Assembly: GCA_964371945.1 (NCBI GenBank)
Contig: CAYJPA010000068.1
Location: forward strand, 1 to 33,266
Direction: 5' to 3'
Source of the DNA: CAYJPA01 sp964371945
GTDB lineage: Bacteria; Chloroflexota; Chloroflexia; Thermomicrobiales; UBA6265
Length of the DNA stretch: 33,266 nucleotides
The notes under the pieces were generated by a model. That model made no database searches and was not told where the DNA came from. It saw only the letters and a list, made by a program, of their open reading frames with translations. A program made the translations under genes and the position numbers. Positions 8,738 to 16,948 of this stretch are shown here, piece after piece; the stretch's first letter is position 1, and each line of letters starts with the position of its first letter.

Positions 8738-9364
8738 CTAGAAGGTTTGCGGCGGCTGCCCGTAGACATTGTTGCCTTGGAGTGCCGTCGTGGTCTGCCC
8801 CTGGTCCATCGAAAACGGTGGATAGTGATCGGTCATCAGGTTCATGTACGCGTTGGCCCGGAGGCTCCAGCGGGTGACGCCGGTTACAAAGTCGAACATT
8901 CCACGTGGGAACTTTCCGGTGAAGAGGATGGCAAACCAGGAGACGATCAGCACAATGTAGAGCCCGATCCCGAGGATCGCGAGCACAATGACGTTCGGAA
9001 TCACGAGTAGCCATTTGATGAAGATCAGCCCTCGGCTGAGCCGATCCGGATAGTCGAGATGGTACAAAACCGGGTAGTCCGCGTCGCCGAACGGTGGATA
9101 CTCGTCACGCTGAAGCAGAAGGTAGGCGGTCACACGAGCCGACCAACGCTGCACCATGAGCGCAAAGTCCCACAGCCCTCTGGGATAGCTGCCGGTGAAG
9201 AGGATCGCGAACCAGGCGATGAAGGTTGTGATGCCCATCGCGAGCTGTAGAAAATAGATGACGATGAAGTGAGGAATTGCGAGCAGCCACTTGATCCAGA
9301 TCAGTCCGCGGCTCAGTCGATCTGGATACGCAACGTCGTATTGAAGTAGCGGTTGACTACCCAT
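8738..9364 (-). CDS. Tandem DUF4389 membrane protein
   Basis: A 208-residue protein made of two copies of the same module. Each has YPDRLSRGLI(W/F)IKWLL, a long hydrophobic segment, WFAILFTG(S/K)(Y/F)PRG, then RWS(A/L)R(V/A)xAY and YPPF. Copy 1 covers about residues 10-100 and copy 2 about 100-185. Each module contributes about two membrane helices, and a Gln/Thr-rich tail follows. This matches the DUF4389 family, whose function is unknown. The ATG at 9362-9364 follows AGAAGGAGAGG. The gene converges with the mannosyltransferase-like gene, 140 bp apart. In that gap lies a short CGATCG hairpin but no obvious U-tract terminator. Confidence 0.88.
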   Translation of the reverse strand: MGSQPLLQYDVAYPDRLSRGLIWIKWLLAIPHFIVIYFLQLAMGITTFIAWFAILFTGSYPRGLWDFALMVQRWSARVTAYLLLQRDEYPPFGDADYPVLYHLDYPDRLSRGLIFIKWLLVIPNVIVLAILGIGLYIVLIVSWFAILFTGKFPRGMFDFVTGVTRWSLRANAYMNLMTDHYPPFSMDQGQTTTALQGNNVYGQPPQTF

Positions 9365-9588
9365 CGAAGGCCTCTCCTTCTTGAATCTTGCGACTAGTGG
9401 TCGCCGCTGCACGTGCGACGATCGATCACTTTCCACGGAGAGAATCCGCGGCCGGGATCAAATCGATCCTAGCGGTCATTCTGAGTGTGTCAATAGGTCA
9501 AGAGCATCCCGAATCAGGTTGGATCGCTTGAAGCGACGCTGCAACTCAAGGATTCAAGGCACTTGATCTCAAATCACCGGGACTCAAT

Positions 9589-11622
9589 TCAGTCTACTTG
9601 CCAAGCAATTGGAGTGGCCTCTACCGGTCGGCGGACAAATGCGTACGTCTCGGCTGATAGCACCAGCACAAGGTCGCGCAACTCGGACGTCCCGCGTTCG
9701 AGCGTGAAGAGAGCGCCGGCAATCGGAGGATCGGCGGCGATCAATACAATATCTCCGCCATTCGTCGTGCCGACCTGCATTTTCAACCTTGTTCGGAACT
9801 CGCCCGCGTCGAGCACAAGCGTGTTTCCGTCGATGTCGAGACGAATTGGGCCGAGCACGTCGCTCACGTACTCCCCGGCAAGCTCAATCGCGACTGCATT
9901 TGGGACTTCTTGTATCTGCTGCTCGACGGAACCGCTCGAAGTCTCCGCTTGGTCCAGGAAAAAGTCGATTTGCTCGTCGGAGGTGTGCGGTTGATCGAAC
10001 AGCGTTTCGAGCAGCCAGAAGCGAACGCCTTCAGTAAAGAGATTCGCGCCCTGGCCGTTCGCGAGCACGACAATGCCAATGTCTTTGTCCGGCATGAACG
10101 CGAGATCAGAAGAGAACCCAAACGTATTCCCACCGTGATGCGTGAGTCGCAGTCCGCTGCGTTCTTCGAGAAACCATCCAAGACCGTAGCTCGTCTCGCT
10201 GTCAACCGCGATCTGCGGAGTCCAGGTTTCCCCCAGGTTCTCGGCGGAAACCACCCGATTTCCGTCTGGACCAATTCCCTTGTTCATTTCGGTGATCAAG
10301 TAACGCGCCATATCGTTGGCGGTGGACCAGACCAAGCCAGCCGGCGCGACCGGGGTCAGCGTCTCCTCGAGATCGAGCGAGATGGGCATGTACACACCCT
10401 CAAGAGTCGCTCCATGCGGAGTCGCGTAGTCTCCGCCGGCTCTCACCGTTGCAAACGAAAGCGTCGTGTTCGGCATTCCGATCGGGTCAAAGACGCGCTC
10501 TTGCATTTCGGTGACGTAGGTGTTGTAGAGATCCCCGTACGCCCCGCCGGCCGCCGCGGCGGCGACATAGCCGCCGGTCGCAACCATCTGATTGCTGTAC
10601 TGAAATGCTTCGCCAAATCCGGTGTAGAACTCGAAATCCTCGAGCGACGCAATCACGTCTTCCGCGCTGAGCTCATGGGCATTGAAAACGAACTCCAGAT
10701 CACGCCGGGGCACGCCTGTGCACGCGCAGACCAGATTTCGGACTGTCATATTCTCGGTCAGCTCCGGATCGGCGACCGCGAATTCGGGCAAAATGTCGAC
10801 GACGGGCTCATCCCAGGACATGAGTCCGTCGTCGACCTCGGTCGCCATCATCATCGTCGTCATCGACTTGGTGGTAGACCCGATCATCATTTGGGTGTCC
10901 GCCGTCACCGTGTCGGGCTCGCCCAGCTCTTTGACCCCAAATCCCTGGGAATAGGCGATTTTCCCGTGGACAACGATCGCGACGGATGCGCCGGGCACTT
11001 CAAGTCTGGTCAGGAGCTCCGTCACGTATGCCTCGAGCTCAACGAGCAACCGCGGCGTCAACTCGGCGGGTACGACGTCCGCGAGATCGAGCACTTCCAA
11101 GCTCAGAATTGTGAAGCCGCTCGCGATGACTTGGATTTGCGAATATCTCTTCGTGGCGGCATCAATTGATCCTGTGAAGACCATGCAGTAGACCGTGTCG
11201 CCGACCCGCTGGCCGACGACCTGAACAAATTTGGTTTGGTCCGAAGAGAGATAGGTAATAATCGCGGTTTCATCAACCCCAGTTGACGAGGGTAGCGGCT
11301 CATTGGCGTCCGGCACGTCACCGAGAAGGAACGGTGGATCGATCGGTGCAAGTGCCCGATCGAGCGCCGCGTCTACCGAATGGGCATGGACGACCAGCAG
11401 GTAGGCCTGCAGCGCATCCTCTGGATCATGGAGAACCGCAACTTTGCCGGCTGTATCGATGGTCCAATTGGTGGGAATAGGGACCGTGAAGAGGCCATCG
11501 GGATCGCGGTAAATTCCGCCGGCCGCGGCCGGCGTCGCTTGTTGTGCCGAAACGACGGCAGATGGCGCGATCGTCGCGCCAACGATCAACCAAAGGATCA
11601 GCCAAAGCCGGAACGAATGCAT
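9589..11622 (-). CDS. Secreted beta-lactamase-fold serine hydrolase with extra N-terminal domain
   Basis: A 677-residue exported hydrolase of the class C beta-lactamase / penicillin-binding-protein group (Pfam Beta-lactamase, family S12). A signal peptide (MHSFRLWLILWLIVGATIAP) ends near VVSAQQATPAAAGG. An N-terminal module follows (about residues 38-170, starting GIYRDPDGLFTVPIPTNW), resembling the small beta-sandwich seen before hydrolases in secreted proteins. The catalytic domain shows SxxK as IGSTTKSM, the YxN element as FQYSNQM and HxG as LTHHGGN. A C-terminal beta-rich lipocalin-like tail follows (LAGEYVSDVLGPIRLDID). Substrates for such proteins range from D-Ala peptides to esters and cannot be predicted. 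The ATG at 11620-11622 (GGGTGG upstream) is preferred over one four codons earlier. Confidence 0.9.
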   Translation of the reverse strand: MHSFRLWLILWLIVGATIAPSAVVSAQQATPAAAGGIYRDPDGLFTVPIPTNWTIDTAGKVAVLHDPEDALQAYLLVVHAHSVDAALDRALAPIDPPFLLGDVPDANEPLPSSTGVDETAIITYLSSDQTKFVQVVGQRVGDTVYCMVFTGSIDAATKRYSQIQVIASGFTILSLEVLDLADVVPAELTPRLLVELEAYVTELLTRLEVPGASVAIVVHGKIAYSQGFGVKELGEPDTVTADTQMMIGSTTKSMTTMMMATEVDDGLMSWDEPVVDILPEFAVADPELTENMTVRNLVCACTGVPRRDLEFVFNAHELSAEDVIASLEDFEFYTGFGEAFQYSNQMVATGGYVAAAAAGGAYGDLYNTYVTEMQERVFDPIGMPNTTLSFATVRAGGDYATPHGATLEGVYMPISLDLEETLTPVAPAGLVWSTANDMARYLITEMNKGIGPDGNRVVSAENLGETWTPQIAVDSETSYGLGWFLEERSGLRLTHHGGNTFGFSSDLAFMPDKDIGIVVLANGQGANLFTEGVRFWLLETLFDQPHTSDEQIDFFLDQAETSSGSVEQQIQEVPNAVAIELAGEYVSDVLGPIRLDIDGNTLVLDAGEFRTRLKMQVGTTNGGDIVLIAADPPIAGALFTLERGTSELRDLVLVLSAETYAFVRRPVEATPIAWQVD

Positions 11623-11738
11623 GCTGCCACCCATTCAATCAGTCGAAACGCGTGAATGCAGCATACTCAAGATCGAGGGATTACGATTGAAGCGCGCCAA
11701 GCGGCACAGGCGAACTTCAACCGCGGATGTGAGCAGAC

Positions 11739-12097
11739 ATGCCGAAATCAAACGATCACAGCGGCTTCAGCAGAAGTGGTTGGCGGTTCAGTTGGCGTCC
11801 TGATCGCTTGCGACGGTTGCATGATCTCGGCATGACCTTCGAGCTNNNNNNNNNNNNNNNNNNNNNNNNNNNNNNNNNNNNNNNNNNNNNNNNNNNNNNN
11901 NNNNNNNNNNNNNNNNNNNNNNNNNNNNNNNNNNNNNNNNNNNNNGTTGGCGTCCTGATCGCTTGCGACGGTTGCATGATCTCGGCATGACCTTCGAGCT
12001 CACGGAGGATACCCAGACCGGGCGCGATCAGAAAGAGACGTCGACGACACCCGCATCTGGCCGGTCGGAGCGTGACGGCAATGAAACCCGCGATTGA
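11739..12097 (+). CDS. Possible small hydrophilic protein across the second assembly gap
   Basis: If the 55-bp duplicate around the second N-run is collapsed, one open frame of 67 codons runs from ATG 11739 to TGA 12095-12097. It starts MPKSNDHSGFSRSGWRFSW and ends SGRSERDGNETRD. The product is basic in its first half, with several Arg/Trp residues, and has no membrane segment. No convincing ribosome binding site precedes it and I recognise no family. It is reported because the frame exists only after correcting the gap and automatic annotation would miss it. Confidence 0.2.
11791..12000. other. Second scaffold gap: 100 N flanked by identical 55-bp sequences
   Basis: Positions 11846-11945 are exactly 100 N. 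The 55 bases at 11791-11845 are identical to those at 11946-12000. Overlap length and N count are the same as for the gap at 5602-5701, so this is an assembly feature and not a biological direct repeat. Confidence 0.9.
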
Positions 12098-12119
12098 TTA
12101 GTCCGCCGCGTTGGCCCGA

Positions 12120-12251
12120 TTAGCGGCCGAAGTAGACGATATCGGCGATGATCACAATCAACAGAACAACAAATGAAGCGCGGACCCACAACTGCCGGCT
12201 TCGATCAAGATCGGTCTGATTTGAATTCGTCTCGACACGCTCATCGGCCAT
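12120..12251 (-). CDS. Tiny single-pass membrane protein (43 aa)
   Basis: A short frame starting at ATG 12249-12251, beginning MADERVETNSNQTDLDRSRQ and ending in the hydrophobic stretch ASFVVLLIVIIADIVYFGR at TAA 12120-12122. The layout is an acidic soluble N-terminus of about 20 residues, then one predicted helix, then a very short tail. A GGAGG lies eleven bases before the ATG, slightly far but usable. It is unlike any family I recognise. It resembles the neighbour at 12436-12612 in design but not in sequence; both are minus-strand genes. Confidence 0.5.
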   Translation of the reverse strand: MADERVETNSNQTDLDRSRQLWVRASFVVLLIVIIADIVYFGR

Positions 12252-12435
12252 GACCCGTCGATCCTCCACGCTTCAGGTCCGTCACCAGCTGGCAAGTGCC
12301 GCTCGCCGCCGCCTTGCCTAGGCCCGTCAGAAGATAGGCCTGATTCCTGAACAGTATACCAAGCGTGTGATCGTGATCGTCCGGCTCGCCGCATGCATCG
12401 AAGCGGGCGTTACCGAAGCAAGCTCCGTTGCGTTT

Positions 12436-12612
12436 CTAGGTTGCGACCATGAGAACCGCGATCATCACGAACACAATCGCCACGATCGTAGCGCCCAACA
12501 CCATCCGCTGACCGCGTCTGATGTCCACTGGCGTCGGATCCGGCTTTTCGAGCGTTGGCGCCGGTGATCCGATATCCTGTCGGCCTGAATCCTCTTCAAT
12601 CCCACCACTCAT
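12436..12612 (-). CDS. Small single-pass membrane protein (58 aa)
   Basis: Starting at ATG 12610-12612, with GAGAGGA about six bases upstream, this frame reads MSGGIEEDSGRQDIGSPAPT, then a Pro/charged segment (LEKPDPTPVDIRRGQRM), then one membrane helix VLGATIVAIVFVMIAVLMVAT ending at TAG 12436-12438. The N-terminus is probably cytoplasmic because of the RRGQR just before the helix (positive-inside rule). I do not recognise a family. A good ribosome binding site and a full helix ending exactly at the stop make it more likely real than random. It lies 184 bp upstream of the other tiny membrane protein gene on the same strand. Confidence 0.55.
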   Translation of the reverse strand: MSGGIEEDSGRQDIGSPAPTLEKPDPTPVDIRRGQRMVLGATIVAIVFVMIAVLMVAT

Positions 12613-13011
12613 TGGAAATTCCTCTCTCAGTCCCTGAGCTCTCTGTTGGTCGCGCGTTCGCGTCCTGGTTTCGATTCAGTGCAAAAAATGCAGTCACCCG
12701 ATCCCTCTCTTGCCCAGAGGCCGTCGGGAATTCTCCTGACATCCGTCTCATGACTCCGGAATTCTCCGGATTCCAATTCCGTACATCTCAAATCACGATA
12801 TATGGAGCACTCGACGTTGCGCAGACAGAACGCGAAGCCGGTCGGAACCTCTCGCTCCGTTCATTCGTCTGTGTATGAGACTCGAGGATCGATAGCCTCA
12901 GAGGTATGGATCATGTGGAGGTCGTTGGTTCCTCCAGATCATCGAGATATTCGTTGCTTGATGCCCATTTCTGATCCAAGTCGAACTGCAGCCGACCGCC
13001 GGAGGCCCAGG
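12613..13011. other. Intergenic stretch, nothing recognised
   Basis: About 400 bp between the minus-strand small membrane protein gene and the plus-strand membrane protein gene at 13012. Reading both strands I see no supportable gene, tRNA or clear promoter pair. It must contain divergent promoters for the two flanking genes. A TCCGGA hexamer occurs twice around position 12757-12772, flanking ATTC. Confidence 0.5.
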
Positions 13012-13326
13012 ATGAATCTATTGGCCAGTCTCTTCGAATCGATTTCGATCCCATCATCGTGGCGCTTTCCGTTGACCCTGCTGGCGGCGATGATCGCGTT
13101 GGCGGTGCTCGACTTCATCGGAGCGGTCTTCGCTAAAGAATGGTCCGACCGGGGTCATCACCTTCTGATGATTGGTGGGCTTGCTTCCTTCAGCTTGCTC
13201 TTCATCGTCTATGCACGAATCCTGCAAACCGCGGAACTTTCGATTGTCACGTTGGGATGGGTGGTGTTTCTCCAGGTCGGCATCATCGCCATGGACCGGC
13301 TCTACTACGGTGTGACGCTACCGTGA
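13012..13326 (+). CDS. Small multi-pass membrane protein (104 aa)
   Basis: ATG 13012 follows GGAGG (13001-13005) with a six-base spacer. The product has three hydrophobic segments: LTLLAAMIALAVLDFIGAVF (about residues 21-40), LLMIGGLASFSLLFIVYA (about 51-68) and LSIVTLGWVVFLQVGIIAM (about 76-94), ending in DRLYYGVTLP. The size and an acidic residue within the first helix recall small multidrug-resistance/EamA-like half transporters. I cannot see a diagnostic motif, and three rather than four segments argues against a standard SMR protein. Function unknown. Confidence 0.6.
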   Translation: MNLLASLFESISIPSSWRFPLTLLAAMIALAVLDFIGAVFAKEWSDRGHHLLMIGGLASFSLLFIVYARILQTAELSIVTLGWVVFLQVGIIAMDRLYYGVTLP

Positions 13327-13435
13327 CCAAAATGGGCGGCGGTCGTCCTGATCCTCGCCCTTCAGGCGTACCTCATGATTGGTCCGTCGAACTCGACAAA
13401 ATCTGCCGGCTCGGCTGTCGTGACCTCAGCCTCGA

Positions 13436-14446
13436 CTACTCAATCTCGTGCGCAATGATCATCACGACCTCGCCTTGCTCGGTCGCCGCCCGGAACTTGC
13501 GCGACAGCACGAAGCCGTCACCGTCCGCCCGGACGATCGCCGGGGGTTCATCCCACCGCTCAAAATCGTGGATCGCGGAAACGGGCGTTCCCTCAGTGAC
13601 GAACGCGCCAAGCGGCACAAGCGGCTCGCTGATGCCGCTCACGGGCGCCGTGATCCAGCGATTGACGTCGGTCGCGCTGACCAGACGCTGTTTGTCGAGT
13701 TCCGGCGGGGTGACGTCGACCAGGTCCCCGTTGATCAACCCGTTGTGCCGCATCACGTTAAGAGTTCCTTCATGCGCCCAACGCACACCCCACAGATCGG
13801 TCGACGCGCCGTAGCCGAGCTCGCTGCCGATCGTGATCTTGCCCATCTTCTCGGCCTCCTCGGTCAGCAAGCCGGTTCCCATTCCACCGGTGTAAATCAT
13901 AGTGAACGGCGTTCCGAAGAGAAACGCGGTCTCTCGGAACTGCCGGAACATCACCGGATCCGCGACCTCGTGGAACGACATCGTGCGGATGATCTCCATG
14001 CTCGCGCCGGCGGAGTGGATGTCGATCACGATATCCGCCCGCTTGAGCACTTCGGTCGTCATGAAATGGGCAAGCCTGCTCGTGATCGAACCATTCGGAT
14101 CGCCGGGGAAGACACGGTTCATGTTCTTGCCGTCGATCGGCGATTCACGCCGGGCCGCTTTGAACGCCGGCACGTTGAGCACCGGAATGACGATCAACCG
14201 GCCTTCGACCATGGTCGACGCGTCGAAGCTTTGCACCAGGTTCTTGAACGCGACCGGACCCTCGTACTCATCCCCGTGCGTGCCGCCGATCGCGACGACG
14301 GTTTTGCCCGGCTTCGGACCGCACGCGACGTAGAGTGGCAGTCGCATTCGGCCCCAGGTGCCGTCATAGGTGAATGGAACCGAATAGAAACGTGCGCCTG
14401 GGGATTCCCAATCGATTCGATCGACCGGCGTGATATCGACCAACAT
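13436..14446 (-). CDS. Succinylglutamate desuccinylase/aspartoacylase-family metallohydrolase
   Basis: A 336-residue zinc carboxypeptidase-like deacylase (AstE/AspA family, M14 fold). The ATG at 14444-14446 follows GGAGG with an eight-base spacer. Zinc ligands are seen in AIGGTHGDEYEGPVAF (HxxE) and IVIDIHSAG (His). The substrate-side block NMNRVFPGDPNGSITSRLA matches the N-x-x-R-x-F-P-G motif of the family. The catalytic glutamate is probably the one in TIGSELGYG. The C-terminal region (about 260-336) is the beta-barrel that caps such enzymes. Family members hydrolyse N-acyl amino acids or similar amides; the substrate here is unknown. The adjacent acetyltransferase and BKACE genes suggest amino-acid or acyl-amide catabolism. 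Confidence 0.9.
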   Translation of the reverse strand: MLVDITPVDRIDWESPGARFYSVPFTYDGTWGRMRLPLYVACGPKPGKTVVAIGGTHGDEYEGPVAFKNLVQSFDASTMVEGRLIVIPVLNVPAFKAARRESPIDGKNMNRVFPGDPNGSITSRLAHFMTTEVLKRADIVIDIHSAGASMEIIRTMSFHEVADPVMFRQFRETAFLFGTPFTMIYTGGMGTGLLTEEAEKMGKITIGSELGYGASTDLWGVRWAHEGTLNVMRHNGLINGDLVDVTPPELDKQRLVSATDVNRWITAPVSGISEPLVPLGAFVTEGTPVSAIHDFERWDEPPAIVRADGDGFVLSRKFRAATEQGEVVMIIAHEIE

Positions 14447-14543
14447 GACCCAACCAACCCTCCAGCAAGTCAAACAGCAAGATGCCGTAGCCTCTCATGA
14501 AACGAGCGGGGCGTCTCGTCATTCTGCAATGACCGGGGTATCG

Positions 14544-15263
14544 TTATCCGGCCGTTAGCGTGCCGAGCGAGGTCCGCTGCCGTCCGCTTTCGTCGAAATT
14601 CGACGGATCGAGCCATGTTTCAAATCCGTCGCGTATCGCCGGCCATTCGCCGTCGAGAATCGAGTACCAGGCGGTATCGCGGTTGCACCCCTTCACGATC
14701 ACGTTCTGGTAGAAGATCCCCTCGTACGTGAACCCAAAACGGCGCGCCGCTCTACGTGAGCCCTCGTTCATTGAATGGCATTTCCATTCCATTCGCCGGT
14801 TCCCGAGATCGTCCAACGAATGCTTGATTAAGAGGAAGATCGCCTCGGTCGCCGCCGGGGTTTTTTGCAGCGCCGGTGAGAACCAAATGTGCCCGACCTC
14901 GATGCACCGGGCCTCGGGCGTGATCCGCATCAACGAACCGGCTCCGACCGTCTGCCCACTCGCCAGATCGCGGAACGCGAAGAAGAGCGGATCGTCGGCC
15001 GCCTGCCGGTCCCGCAACCAGCTCAGATACCGCTCCTTCGATTCCCACGGCCCGTATGGCAAATAGGCCCACGTCGCATGTGCGCCCGGATCGCCGGCGA
15101 CCTGCCAGAGCTCCTCGCCGTGGCGGTCGGCATCCAATGGTTCGACATTGACGAACCGGCCGTGGTGCTCGACTCGTTGCGGTCTCGGGGCCGGTGACGG
15201 GTCCGCCACTGGATCGCCTGATAACTGGCGCACTCGCGCGGGCGTTTCTCGATCGATCACCAT
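14544..15263 (-). CDS. GNAT-family N-acetyltransferase (RimJ/RimL type)
   Basis: A 239-residue acetyl-CoA-dependent acyltransferase. After a Pro/Arg-rich N-terminal stretch (about residues 1-35), the GNAT fold begins at GRFVNVEPLDADRHGEELW. It contains GAGSLMRITPEARCIEVGHIWF (beta strands), the CoA-loop equivalent SPALQKTPAATEAIFLLI, and RRAARRFGFTYEGIFYQNVIVKG, the usual end of RimJ/RimL-type domains. Members acetylate protein N-termini or small amines. I placed the start at ATG 15261-15263 (AAAGGATGGAG upstream); an ATG three codons earlier is nearly as good. It is divergent from the BKACE gene with about 160 bp between, so promoters for both must lie there. Confidence 0.85.
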   Translation of the reverse strand: MVIDRETPARVRQLSGDPVADPSPAPRPQRVEHHGRFVNVEPLDADRHGEELWQVAGDPGAHATWAYLPYGPWESKERYLSWLRDRQAADDPLFFAFRDLASGQTVGAGSLMRITPEARCIEVGHIWFSPALQKTPAATEAIFLLIKHSLDDLGNRRMEWKCHSMNEGSRRAARRFGFTYEGIFYQNVIVKGCNRDTAWYSILDGEWPAIRDGFETWLDPSNFDESGRQRTSLGTLTAG

Positions 15264-15422
15264 GCTCTCCATCCTTTGCCGCTCGACACTCGATGCGCGC
15301 ATTGTTCGCCAGCCGCCTATTGACCGCAACCCCTTATGCCGCGATAGACGTTCCTCGCGCCAACGCATATCCTCCAACGAGAATAAAGCCAGCCGGAGAT
15401 CGCGACGACAAAGGAGTGCACC

Positions 15423-16370
15423 GTGTCCGTAACCCAACGTGGAGCCCGGAAAGTGATCGTGACGTGTGCGGTGACCGGCGCGGTTCACGTTCCGTCGCAG
15501 AGCGAATACCTGCCGATTACGCCCGAAGAGATCGCCGAGAACGCGATCGGCGCGGCCGAAGCCGGTGCCGCGATTCTCCATCTCCATGCCCGCAACCCCG
15601 AAAACGGCAAACCGACGCCCGACCCCGATATGTTCATGAACTTCCTGCCGGAGATCAAAGAGCGCACCGATGCCGTGATCAACATCACCACCGGCGGCGG
15701 ACAAGGCATGACGCTGGAACAACGACTCGCGGCCGCGATGCGGGCGAAACCGGAGATGTGCTCGCTCAACATGGGCTCGATGAACTTCGGGCGCTTTCCG
15801 ATCGCGAACCGGATCAAGGAATTCAAGTACGACTGGGAGGCCGCCGACCTCGAGGCCTCACGCGATTACATCTTCCGCAACACCTATGCGGACGTCGAGT
15901 ACATCCTGAAAAATCTAGGCGAAACGCACGGCGTCCGGTTCGAGTTCGAGTGCTACGACGTCGGCCACCTCTACAACCTGGCTCACTTCCTCGATCGCGG
16001 TTTGGTCAAGCCGCCGCTCTTCGTGCAAACGATCTTCGGCATTCTCGGCGGCATCGGCACCGACCCAGAAGATCTGATGCATATGAAGCGCACGGCAGAC
16101 CGATTGCTCGGCGATTCCTACATTTGGTCGATCCTTGGCGCGGGCCGTCATCAGTTCAACCTGGTGACGATGGGCGCGATCATGGGCGGCAATGTGCGCG
16201 TCGGGCTCGAAGACAACATTTATCTCGGCAAGGGCGAGCTCGCGAAGAGCAATGCCGAGCTGGTGGCAAAAATCGTGCGCATTCTCAACGAACTTTCGAT
16301 CGAATCCGCGACACCCGACGAAGCCCGCGCGATGCTCGGCCTCAAAGGCATGCACAACGTCGGCTTCTAG
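15423..16370 (+). CDS. BKACE-family beta-keto acid cleavage enzyme (DUF849)
   Basis: A 315-residue TIM-barrel enzyme of the BKACE family, whose founding member Kce cleaves 3-keto-5-aminohexanoate with acetyl-CoA in lysine fermentation. Relatives cleave other beta-keto acids, giving acetoacetate or its CoA ester plus an acyl product. The start is GTG 15423, with AAAGGAG seven bases upstream. Family marks are VIVTCAVTGAVHVPSQSEYL, the zinc-binding HxH in AILHLHARNPENGKP, the glutamate in FEFECYDVGHL (the usual metal ligand) and GRHQFNLVTMGAIMGGNVRVG. The specific beta-keto acid cannot be deduced. It is the first gene of a short operon with the 133-residue protein at 16404. Confidence 0.93.
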   Translation: MSVTQRGARKVIVTCAVTGAVHVPSQSEYLPITPEEIAENAIGAAEAGAAILHLHARNPENGKPTPDPDMFMNFLPEIKERTDAVINITTGGGQGMTLEQRLAAAMRAKPEMCSLNMGSMNFGRFPIANRIKEFKYDWEAADLEASRDYIFRNTYADVEYILKNLGETHGVRFEFECYDVGHLYNLAHFLDRGLVKPPLFVQTIFGILGGIGTDPEDLMHMKRTADRLLGDSYIWSILGAGRHQFNLVTMGAIMGGNVRVGLEDNIYLGKGELAKSNAELVAKIVRILNELSIESATPDEARAMLGLKGMHNVGF

Positions 16371-16403
16371 CGAAATCGATCTCTATCTGGAAGGGGAACC
16401 TCG

Positions 16404-16805
16404 ATGCGAATTCAACTCTTTATCGGCGAGGGCTGGGCGCCGTTTCGGCCCAGCGAGAGCGAGACCGTCACCTGGGAGCTGCTCGAAGCCGACCGGCTGG
16501 ACCTCGCGGCTTCGACTGAAAAGCTCGCGGGGGTGTTCGAGGAACGGGTGCGCGATATCTACTCCGACGCTGAAATCGACGTCGTCGAGCACGCCGCTGG
16601 TGACGGTCGCCTCGTGACGGTCGACCTCACGGGCGACACGATCGAAACCGCCGATGAAGCGCTCGCGGTGACAGCCGAAGATCTGGAAGCGGGAGGGTTC
16701 ACGCCCGAGGAAATGATCGCCGGCGAAATCGAGGGATTACTCGACGGCATCATCCAGGATCGCACGCACACCTGGCAGGTCGAACGCGAGGTTTCCGACT
16801 CCTGA
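16404..16805 (+). CDS. Acidic protein of unknown function, BKACE operon
   Basis: ATG 16404 follows AAGGGGA and lies 33 bp after the BKACE stop, so co-transcription is likely. The 133-residue product is strongly acidic and soluble. It begins with a beta strand (MRIQLFIGEGW) and has a long acidic helical middle (AVTAEDLEAGGFTPEEMIAG). I see no signal peptide, membrane segment or metal motif and do not recognise a family. The context hints at a link with beta-keto acid or amino-acid breakdown, but this is only positional. Confidence 0.6.
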   Translation: MRIQLFIGEGWAPFRPSESETVTWELLEADRLDLAASTEKLAGVFEERVRDIYSDAEIDVVEHAAGDGRLVTVDLTGDTIETADEALAVTAEDLEAGGFTPEEMIAGEIEGLLDGIIQDRTHTWQVEREVSDS

Positions 16806-16948
16806 GAATGACCGGGCTGGAGGAGCCGGCAGTTCTTAGCGTTGAGGTCCGACTTACTGTCCTACAGTCTCGACCGCTCTGTTCGCCCAAGATGCGACTT
16901 AACGAGGTCGAGCCAACGGACTCCTCAAAACGAGGCAGGTGCCTCAAC

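Noticed and set aside
9910..11169. 419-codon plus-strand frame opposite the secreted serine hydrolase
   Set aside because: It is antisense to a gene with all catalytic motifs and has Arg/His-rich shadow composition.
15194..16519. 441-codon plus-strand frame overlapping the BKACE gene
   Set aside because: Arg-rich shadow in another frame; BKACE motifs and ribosome binding site support the 15423-16370 frame.
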